Shown in pieces: positions 57,810 to 64,000 of a DNA stretch of 64,000 nucleotides. Position numbers and translations under genes: made by a program. Each line of letters opens with the position of its first letter. The first letter of the stretch is position 1. The notes below the pieces were generated by a model that worked only from the letters and a program-made list of their open reading frames with translations, was not told where the DNA came from and did no database searches. This DNA comes from JBCAXA01 sp038749025 (lineage in GTDB: Bacteria > Pseudomonadota > Gammaproteobacteria > Steroidobacterales > Woeseiaceae): positions 62,001 through 126,000 of the forward strand of contig JBCDIL010000001.1 in assembly GCA_038749025.1 (NCBI GenBank). The letters run 5' to 3'.

Positions 57810-60062
57810 TTACGCCAGTTGCTGGTGCCGAACTAACCAGTTATCAATGCAGGTCATAAGCGCGGGTAAGCGATACGGCTTAGCGAGCTGATCATCGATG
57901 CCCGCTTCTTGGAACCGTTGCGTGTCCGATGCCATCGTGTACGCCGTTAGCGCAACGATCGGTGTTCGGCGCCGTGATTCGTTGACCTCCCGGCGACGAA
58001 TTTCGCGGGTTGCCTCAAGACCGTCCATGACCGGCATCGCAATGTCCATCAGTACCAGGTCGTAGTCTTGCGTCGCCCACGCGTCGAGCGCCTCAGCACC
58101 GTTGGTGACGTAGGTAACGGAAAACCGGTCATCAGGCAGGAAACGGTGCAAAAAAGAGCGGTTTACCGGGTTGTCTTCCGCGACCAGCAGTTTCGCATTG
58201 CGGTCGACAAGGATCTCAGGCGCCGCCGTAACGCCCTGCGCATCAGTGTCGACGCTACTGACAAACCCGGCCGAGTTGGGCAACGACAACTCGAGCAGCA
58301 TCTCGAGTGTTTCCACCAACTCGCGGCGCTGCACCGGTAGCAGCATATGCCGGCAGGCGCGTAGAGACTGGCACCGAATGAGTTCGGCCGATGTCATCTC
58401 ATCGCCAACGATGAGTAGCGGAATCCGCTCACCGTACGGGCACGCGCGTAAGGCCTCAGCGAGCCGTACCGCGTAACGTTCACCGTGCGATTCCATCAAG
58501 ACGATAATGTCTGGAAGCTCACTGGCGGATTGCAGCCGATCTAGCAGACTGTCTGGATTTGGCACAGCAACCAGCGATGCAACGAAGTCAGCCCATGTGA
58601 TCGCTTCTTTGTCGCGTGCCGCCGGTGACGCGGCGAGCCAGACCCGCGCCGGAATCGGCTCGACAGCTTGCTCCTCGTCGTCGGCAATAAGCAGTGGAAC
58701 GGTGACGCGAAACTCGCTCCCATAGCCCGGCTCAGATAGCAAGTCGATTGACCCGCCCATTTTCGCAACGACACCGTGTGCGATGGCCAGACCGAGTCCA
58801 ACGCCCTCGTCGCGACCCACATCGGTTTGCGCAAACGGTTCAAAAATTCGGTTTTGTTCGGCTTCGTCGATGCCCGCGCCGGTGTCGATGACCGCCATCT
58901 GCACGATAGCGTGATCACCATCGACTACGTGTGACAACTCAATACTGACGACACCGTAGTCGGTAAATTTAATCGCATTACTAACCAGATTGGTAAGTAC
59001 TTGTGCGATTCGTACCGGGTCGCCGAGTAACGTACCCGGCAAAGACGGATCACTCCGTAACCGCAACACGATCGACTTGTTGCGCGCCGCGCCACACTGC
59101 AAATGCACAACCGTTTCGGCGACCGAGCGTAGACTAAACGGCTTGCTCACTAAGCCAACACCACGCGACTGCAGTGTCGACACGTCGAGAATCTCATCGA
59201 TGACGGTCAGCAATGCCTCGCCAGACGACTGCATGCTGCGTACCAACTGATGCCGTTCAGGCGAGGTGGAGTCGTTTTCGAGCATCATGGCGATATGCAG
59301 CATGCCCGCTAATGGCGCTCTAAGCTCGTGGCTAACGCTCGCCAGAAAGCGCGCCTTCGCCGCGTCGGCGGCCTGTGCTTTGGTCCGTGCATCGCGGAGC
59401 CGCGCCACCAGCTTGCGCGTTTCCGTCACGAACACACTCGCTCCAAATGCCGTAAGTACAATGCTCGCGTTGACGCCGACCAGTAACAAGAACGAAAGCT
59501 CGTCGGGCGTCATCGCGGCTGCAGGATTGCCAGGAATAATATCGCGAGCAAGATACAGACTCGTCACGGCAGCCACGCTGGCAAGCGCCATCCAAACGCC
59601 GAGGCGAACACCAAACAACAGTGTTGTCGACATGACAATCGGCGTGTAGATCATCGCCTTTATCGAGATCAGTCCGTCCAGTCGAAACGCCAGCACGGTA
59701 ATTGCGACAAAGCTCCCCGCCAGAACGGCTTGGGCGACGCGCAGCGGAGAAAACCATTTCTCGGTGGCGATCGGCATCAGCATCAAGGCAAACGAGATCA
59801 CCAACTGGGCGATGCCTTGGGACGGCATCTCGATGAAATACTTCTCGTAAAACAGCAAGGTCATGACGCTGCCGAGAAAACCGGCTGAGACACAAAAAAT
59901 ACTGAGGCCGCGATGGGTCGCTGTTTCGCCCAAGGTCGCGCCTGCCGTCGCACCGAGCGACTGCGTGGGCCAGTAGGCGCGCTTGAAGAACGCAGCTAGC
60001 GTTGTGCCGTTCGTTCGCGACGAGCTTGGATCGACGGGTTGCCCCGCGACAGAGTGCTGCAA
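57810..60062 (-). CDS. Membrane hybrid sensor histidine kinase
   Basis: About 750 residues; the start is uncertain. I use the TTG at 60062, because the longer frame to 60407 runs into the neighbouring divergent gene and looks like noise; ATGs at 59864 and 59828 are alternatives but cut helix 1. Residues ~50-220 have about six membrane helices, then a HisKA domain with His245 in FLASVSHELRAPLAG, and a HATPase domain (NLVSNAIKFTDYGVV, DTGAGIDEAEQNRIFEPF, GVGLGLAIAHGVV). A degenerate receiver with no phospho-Asp follows, and a normal receiver ends it (LLVAEDNPVN, DLVLMDIAMPVMDG, LTAYTM). The signal is unknown. Confidence 0.88.
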   Translation of the reverse strand: MQHSVAGQPVDPSSSRTNGTTLAAFFKRAYWPTQSLGATAGATLGETATHRGLSIFCVSAGFLGSVMTLLFYEKYFIEMPSQGIAQLVISFALMLMPIATEKWFSPLRVAQAVLAGSFVAITVLAFRLDGLISIKAMIYTPIVMSTTLLFGVRLGVWMALASVAAVTSLYLARDIIPGNPAAAMTPDELSFLLLVGVNASIVLTAFGASVFVTETRKLVARLRDARTKAQAADAAKARFLASVSHELRAPLAGMLHIAMMLENDSTSPERHQLVRSMQSSGEALLTVIDEILDVSTLQSRGVGLVSKPFSLRSVAETVVHLQCGAARNKSIVLRLRSDPSLPGTLLGDPVRIAQVLTNLVSNAIKFTDYGVVSIELSHVVDGDHAIVQMAVIDTGAGIDEAEQNRIFEPFAQTDVGRDEGVGLGLAIAHGVVAKMGGSIDLLSEPGYGSEFRVTVPLLIADDEEQAVEPIPARVWLAASPAARDKEAITWADFVASLVAVPNPDSLLDRLQSASELPDIIVLMESHGERYAVRLAEALRACPYGERIPLLIVGDEMTSAELIRCQSLRACRHMLLPVQRRELVETLEMLLELSLPNSAGFVSSVDTDAQGVTAAPEILVDRNAKLLVAEDNPVNRSFLHRFLPDDRFSVTYVTNGAEALDAWATQDYDLVLMDIAMPVMDGLEATREIRRREVNESRRRTPIVALTAYTMASDTQRFQEAGIDDQLAKPYRLPALMTCIDNWLVRHQQLA

Positions 60063-60242
60063 CAGACGAAACCTTGGCTGATTGTTATTGCCAGCCGTCG
60101 ACGCTCCGTGTTTCCGGCACCCCAAGCCGAACCCTTTGCCCGGCACTCCGGGCGCGCAGCTTGCGGTGGTTTTGTACCGCGTCAGCGCCACCAATTCAAT
60201 CCACAGCCTGCATACCTCTAGCGAATCGCGTATAACCGGGCT

Positions 60243-60797
60243 ATGCGATGGTTGCAGATCCCAATGGCGGTGTTGCTGCTCGGACTTGTGCCGACCGGCT
60301 GCGACGACGCGGGCCCCGGCTCGCTGATACGGACCGCGGTGGCCGAACCAATGACAGCGGAACGACTCGGCGAGCTTATCGTCGCTGTCGACGACAATGC
60401 TTCCCAAGACGGCAATTCCTGGTTCTTCCGTATCGAGGGCTTGGAGACCACCGTTGTATTTGACGTTGCCGCAGACCGAATGCGCATCGTTATTCCGATT
60501 GTGTCGGCGGAAGAACTCGAACCTGCGATGCTCACCCGTTTGCTACAGGCTAATTTCGATACCGCTCTCGACGCCCGCTATGCCATCGCTAACGGGCAAG
60601 TTTGGGGGACGTTCATTCATCCCTTGAGCTCACTCAGCGACGAGCAATTCTTGGTCGGCCTCGCACAAACAGCTAACGTGGTGCTGACGTTTGGAACGTC
60701 GTTCAACTCAGGCGTTTTCATTTTCGGCGGCGGTGACAGCGCCGATATCGAGCGACGGCAACTCATCGACGAGTTAAAGCGCAAGCAGCGGATATAG
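60243..60797 (+). CDS. Exported YbjN-like protein
   Basis: A 184-residue protein. Residues 1-20 (MRWLQIPMAVLLLGLVPTGC) form a signal with a possible but poor lipobox (PTGC, Pro instead of the usual Leu). The body (MTAERLGELIVAVDDNASQDGNSWFFRIEG, VIPIVSAEELEPAMLTRLLQANFDTALDARYAIANGQVWG) resembles the YbjN / type III secretion chaperone-like fold: short strands and helix pattern. No function is known. It is divergent from the hybrid kinase gene. Confidence 0.7.
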   Translation: MRWLQIPMAVLLLGLVPTGCDDAGPGSLIRTAVAEPMTAERLGELIVAVDDNASQDGNSWFFRIEGLETTVVFDVAADRMRIVIPIVSAEELEPAMLTRLLQANFDTALDARYAIANGQVWGTFIHPLSSLSDEQFLVGLAQTANVVLTFGTSFNSGVFIFGGGDSADIERRQLIDELKRKQRI

Positions 60798-61023
60798 CGT
60801 TACGTCGCATGCGCCGCGACAAAACCAAGTTCACGACGGCGACTAACACCGCAAATACACGTCTTCGGGCCAGCTTGGCCGCATCTTTCATTACTGGCAA
60901 GGCATGCTGGTGGCAAACGCCAGCGTCCCAACGCAACTAAAATCTTTAGCGTTCCCGCCGACAACGGATAGTCCGGGGGCATGTTGACAGCTCCCCACCA
61001 TAAGAAGCGGGGATTAACCACTC
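60798..61023. other. Gap without a supported gene
   Basis: 226 bases between the YbjN-like gene and the GAF/PAS kinase gene. One short hairpin (GCTGG / CCAGC) can be drawn near 60910, but I see no clear promoter, terminator or riboswitch fold. Confidence 0.3.
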
Positions 61024-62706
61024 ATGACGACGGATTCGGCACTCAAGGATGAGTCGCTAAACGGTGACACGGCGGCGGAAGCGACGATTCAGTCTATTCG
61101 CGCATTGTCGCAAAGCGACGGCGGTGATTCCTGGCTGGAGGCCGCCCTACACCAACTCAATGCGTTGACGCCCGACGTTGACTCCGAGGCTGCCGAATCG
61201 ATCACGACGACGCTGGAGCTCGGTCGCCGACTGTTCGACTGCGAGTATGGATTTGTTGCCGCAACGGGCAACGGTGTGCACCGCATAGCGTACTGCGCGA
61301 CGCCCGATGATCAGTACGCCATTGGCTCGACCAGTGCTTTACGGGATACACCCTGCGCGGCGGTTATCAGGGCGCGTCATGCGGTAGCGTCGATTGAAGC
61401 AGCCGATGTGTTGGCAGCCCATGACGAGGTCGTCATACCGCCGGATTCAGGCCTCAACGCCTATATCGGCGCGCCGTTGATCGTCAACTACCGTATCTGG
61501 GGAACGCTTAGCTTTGCGAGCCGACAAAACCGCGAAAGAGGATTTTCGGGTCGCGAATGTGAGCTTGTAACCTTGATGGCCGCACGTGTTGCCGCACAGA
61601 TTCAACTCGCGCGTGCCAATGAGGAGTTGGCGCGCAACCGCGACGAGCTACGCCAAGTTCTCGATAACGTACCCGCTCGCATTTGGGTGAAGGACGATCA
61701 AAACGTCATCCTGCACGCCAACAGGAACGCCGCCAAATCGATGGGCTTCGATGATCCAATGGCGCTCAGAAACGCCAACACTTACGAGTTATTCCCCGAT
61801 ATGGCGGCGAAGTACCACCGCGACGATTTACAGGTTCTCGACAGCGGTAAACCGCTGCGGAATATCGTTGAGACCTATACTCCATTAGACGGCGAGCATG
61901 GCTGGTGCCGAACCGACAAGATCCCTCTCAGCGTTGACGGCCAGCGCCAATTGCTCGTCGTCACCAGCGACATTACCGACATTAAGCTGCGTGAACAAAA
62001 GCTGCAGCACCTCAATGCCTCTCTGCAAAACTTCGCGTCGGTCGCGGCGCATGACCTACAAGCACCGCTTCGCCAAGCGCGATTGCTGCTCGACGTACTG
62101 AGCGATGAAATCGGCGGCGACCTAAGCGACTCGGCGGCTGCATCGCTATCGAGCTTGACGCAGCGTATCGACAAAATGCGGGATATGGTACGCAGCATCT
62201 ACGACCTCGCAGCGCTGGAATCGCAGACGTTAGCAGTTGCCACAGTTGACTTGAACGCAGTTGTCGCCGACGTCGTAGCGCAACTCCAGCCGACCTTCGA
62301 CGAACAACGCGTTCGATTTAGTCACGATCAAATGCCAACGCTGCTCGCTAACGGTCCATTGCTTACCGATGTCTTGCGCAATCTGATTGAGAACGCCTGC
62401 AAATACAACGAGAGCGATCCGCCTCAGATTCGGTTGCGCTACGAACGCGACGCTAGCTGTGTGGTCCATCGCTTGACAGTCGAGGACAATGGAATCGGTA
62501 TTAGCGGATCCGACCGCGAACGTGTGTTCGAACCGTTTCGACGCTGTTCAACACTCGCTGTCGATGGGTCCGGCATCGGGCTCGCGTTTTGCCGCCGAGT
62601 CATTCAGGCGCACGGCGGCACAATTTGGGTGGATGGAGACTACGCCGGCGGGACCAGCATCGTATTCGAGCTGCCCTACGGGCAGAGTGCTGAGGACGCC
62701 CTATGA
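61024..62706 (+). CDS. GAF-PAS sensor histidine kinase
   Basis: A 560-residue soluble kinase. Residues ~45-195 form a GAF domain (LELGRRLFDCEYGFVAATGNGVHRIAYC ... IGAPLIVNYRIWGTLSFAS), ~205-320 a PAS domain (LRQVLDNVPARIWVKDDQNVI, GEHGWCRTDKIPLSV), then HisKA with His343 in SVAAHDLQAPLRQARLLLD, a form used in phytochrome-like kinases, and HATPase (NLIENACKYNE, DNGIGISGSDRERVFEPF, GSGIGLAFCRRVIQAHGG). No chromophore Cys is apparent in the GAF, so light sensing is not shown. The next gene overlaps its stop (ATGA) and encodes the likely cognate receiver. Confidence 0.92.
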   Translation: MTTDSALKDESLNGDTAAEATIQSIRALSQSDGGDSWLEAALHQLNALTPDVDSEAAESITTTLELGRRLFDCEYGFVAATGNGVHRIAYCATPDDQYAIGSTSALRDTPCAAVIRARHAVASIEAADVLAAHDEVVIPPDSGLNAYIGAPLIVNYRIWGTLSFASRQNRERGFSGRECELVTLMAARVAAQIQLARANEELARNRDELRQVLDNVPARIWVKDDQNVILHANRNAAKSMGFDDPMALRNANTYELFPDMAAKYHRDDLQVLDSGKPLRNIVETYTPLDGEHGWCRTDKIPLSVDGQRQLLVVTSDITDIKLREQKLQHLNASLQNFASVAAHDLQAPLRQARLLLDVLSDEIGGDLSDSAAASLSSLTQRIDKMRDMVRSIYDLAALESQTLAVATVDLNAVVADVVAQLQPTFDEQRVRFSHDQMPTLLANGPLLTDVLRNLIENACKYNESDPPQIRLRYERDASCVVHRLTVEDNGIGISGSDRERVFEPFRRCSTLAVDGSGIGLAFCRRVIQAHGGTIWVDGDYAGGTSIVFELPYGQSAEDAL

Positions 62707-63107
62707 ACGCACATGTATTGTTAATCGAGGACGACGCCCTCGACCGAGAATTCATCCTACGCGCAATGTCGCGTACAACGAAGAACATTAAGATCGTGGT
62801 TGCCGAAGATGGCGCGAGCGCACTCGAGATACTACGAAATGAGCCGCCGCCCTCGGTCATCGTGACAGACCTCAGCATGCCGCGGATGGATGGCCATGAG
62901 TTATTGCAGGCGCTAAAGTCCGACGACAGTCTGAAGAAAATACCGGCTATTGTCCTCTCGACGGCAGACGGTGAAGACGTCATCGAGGCCTGTTATGCCG
63001 AGCACTGCAATGCGTATTTGGTCAAGCCAGCGAGCATCAAAGACTATGACCGTATCGCCGATCGTATCCAAGCGTTTTGGCTTGAGGAAGTGCGCCTCCC
63101 GCACTAG
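62703..63107 (+). CDS. Single-domain response regulator
   Basis: A 134-residue receiver with no output domain: acidic pocket Asp10-Asp11 after LLIE, phospho-acceptor Asp56 in VTDLSMPRMDG, the Ser/Thr switch in IVLSTADG and Lys in YLVKPAS. The length and style match Rcp1-like receivers linked to phytochrome-type kinases. It overlaps the kinase gene by four bases and probably takes phosphate from that kinase; the target beyond it is unknown. Confidence 0.92.
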   Translation: MNAHVLLIEDDALDREFILRAMSRTTKNIKIVVAEDGASALEILRNEPPPSVIVTDLSMPRMDGHELLQALKSDDSLKKIPAIVLSTADGEDVIEACYAEHCNAYLVKPASIKDYDRIADRIQAFWLEEVRLPH

Positions 63108-63130
63108 CGGTTCGCCGTGTAGTCGGCTCG

Positions 63131-63406
63131 ATGGTTGACGAGCTGAGCAGCGACGCACCGACGCCGATCACCGACGCCGCTATCGCGGCAGCTATCACGT
63201 CGCTGTGCCAGCAGCGGGGACCGACAAAAACCATCTGCCCCTCCGAAGTAGCGCGGGTACTCGCCGCTGACTGGCGATCACTGATGCCCGTCGTTCGCCG
63301 TGTCGCTGCTAAGCTCGCGGCCGCCGGTCAATTGACGATTACGCAAAAAGGCGTACCGGTCTGCATTGAGGACGCTAGTGGACCGATCCGTCTTTCAATT
63401 CGCTGA
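63131..63406 (+). CDS. DUF3253-type small protein
   Basis: A 91-residue protein that matches the DUF3253 pattern: ITDAAIAAAITSLCQQRGPTKTICPSEVARVLAADWRSLMPVVRRVAAKLAAAGQLTITQKG. The fold is probably a small winged helix. Function is unknown. It may be co-transcribed with the response regulator; a hairpin follows the stop. Confidence 0.82.
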   Translation: MVDELSSDAPTPITDAAIAAAITSLCQQRGPTKTICPSEVARVLAADWRSLMPVVRRVAAKLAAAGQLTITQKGVPVCIEDASGPIRLSIR

Positions 63407-63413
63407 ACAAAAC

Positions 63414-63441
63414 AACGGCGGGGACACAAGCCCCCGCCGTT
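63414..63441. terminator. Hairpin between convergent genes
   Basis: A ten-base stem (AACGGCGGGG / CCCCGCCGTT) with an eight-base loop, between the DUF3253 gene and the convergent nucleotidase-like gene. T runs are short on both sides, so it is probably a bidirectional terminator of moderate strength. Confidence 0.6.
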
Positions 63442-63467
63442 TAGGACATTAACTGACTCGGCGTCGA

Positions 63468-64000
63468 TCAAAATGCGAGGTTGGTGATTCGCGTGTCGAG
63501 ATTCGGCGCCGTCTCCTCTTGATTGAAGCCACCGTTGCTGCCATCTAGCGGGAACGTCTCGATTAAGTATTCGGCCAATGCATCTTGCTCCGTACCGTCA
63601 TCGGCGAACGTCGCGGCGCCCGTTGTCGAACCGGCAGCTTCGAGATCGACGCGGTCCGGCGCCGATAGACCCGTTAGCAATGCGCCAAAACCGTCACCGC
63701 CATTCGCCAAGAAATCGAGAATGACGAAACGGAAACTGTCAGTCGATACCGTCGTGCCACCACTGACGATCTGCACGGGCGTGCCGTTGTTATCGATCGT
63801 GGCGTCGACGATTCGCGCCCCAGCTGGCAGGTTCGGGTCATAGCTGAACGAGATACCGGCCACCTGCGGGAAGCGGCCTGCGGCTTCCAATTGATTCGGC
63901 ACGGCCGCATCGAGGTCGCCGTTGACGCCGAACTCGAGAATCGCCCGGAGCTCCGCCGCCGTAGCTGTCAACAACACCAAGCCATTGTTGAACGCGAGCG
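63468..64000 (-). CDS. 5'-nucleotidase/UshA-like C-terminal part, cut by the window end
   Basis: The frame is open to the window edge, so the gene starts outside. The 177 visible codons resemble the C-terminal domain of 5'-nucleotidases: FNNGLVLLTATAAELRAILEFGV, QVAGISFSYDPN, TDSFRFVILDFLANGGDGF. That domain binds the substrate base and sugar in UshA-type enzymes. The catalytic metallophosphatase domain lies beyond the window, so the activity is not verified. The protein is probably secreted or periplasmic. Confidence 0.82.
   Translation of the reverse strand, partial: LAFNNGLVLLTATAAELRAILEFGVNGDLDAAVPNQLEAAGRFPQVAGISFSYDPNLPAGARIVDATIDNNGTPVQIVSGGTTVSTDSFRFVILDFLANGGDGFGALLTGLSAPDRVDLEAAGSTTGAATFADDGTEQDALAEYLIETFPLDGSNGGFNQEETAPNLDTRITNLAF

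Noticed and set aside
60063..60407. Upstream extension of the hybrid kinase
   Set aside because: It overlaps the divergent YbjN-like gene and its own promoter space and shows no domain; a TTG start near 60062 is preferred.
60900..60950. Possible cyclic di-GMP (GEMM-type) riboswitch before the kinase gene
   Set aside because: A GGCAAACGCC stretch recalls it, but the conserved GGCAAACC and GACGCAAAGC pattern and the tetraloop receptor are missing.
60800..61021. 73-codon minus-strand frame ahead of the GAF/PAS kinase
   Set aside because: Composition looks random and there is no supporting motif; left as unassigned gap.

Overview
The window looks like a chromosomal segment of a Gram-negative phototrophic bacterium of the phylum Pseudomonadota (a purple or aerobic anoxygenic phototroph). 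Evidence: an LH2-type antenna operon (pucB, pucA, pucC) at 24.1-27.3 kb, carotenoid genes (crtI, a crtD-like gene) at 34.3-39.9 kb, two TonB-dependent receptors, lipoproteins and outer-membrane proteins. I cannot place the class firmly; a gammaproteobacterium is my guess. No rRNA, tRNA, CRISPR array, insertion sequence or phage gene was seen. Genes are dense, many adjacent ones share ATGA, GTGA or TGATG junctions, and the window cuts a gene at each edge.

1-12 kb: the 3' end of a CitE-like lyase gene leads into MmgE/PrpD and HpaB/AbfD-family genes. Next come a three-gene unit of membrane protein, membrane-anchored TPR protein and TPR-AAA ATPase, and then a catabolic block (TauD-like dioxygenase, EamA transporter, two isochorismatase-fold hydrolases, an alpha/beta-hydrolase-fold protein). 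The catabolic block carries two copies of a palindrome related to AAATGTCCGGACATTT in its promoter regions. 12-31 kb: a set of class III CoA-transferases, hydantoinase/carboxylase-like HyuA and HyuB, HMG-CoA-lyase-like protein, a GntR/FCD regulator, a TonB receptor and an SDR. Three promoter regions in this set each hold a pair of TGTATACA palindromes, so I read it as one local GntR regulon for uptake and CoA-dependent breakdown of an unknown, perhaps cyclic amide or ketone, substrate.

Embedded between parts of that regulon is the antenna operon, pucB-pucA-(unknown repeat protein)-pucC-def. The alpha subunit has Phe-Phe where B800-850 antennas have aromatic hydrogen-bond donors, which predicts a blue-shifted (B820-like) LH2. 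The extra peptide deformylase and the repeat protein are the oddest members of the operon. 34-40 kb holds an ATP-grasp / cytochrome P450 / CrtD-like operon facing crtI.

40-64 kb is mixed: membrane proteins, a diguanylate cyclase, a DNA-repair operon (ATP-dependent ligase, Lhr helicase, Nei/Fpg glycosylase, phosphoesterase), an ArsR plus BicA-like bicarbonate transporter unit, a true ACC deaminase by its diagnostic residues, a VOC protein divergent from a tandem HxlR-like regulator, an FAH-family enzyme, a SOUL haem-binding protein with glutathione peroxidase, two sensor kinases with a response regulator, and a truncated 5'-nucleotidase-like gene.
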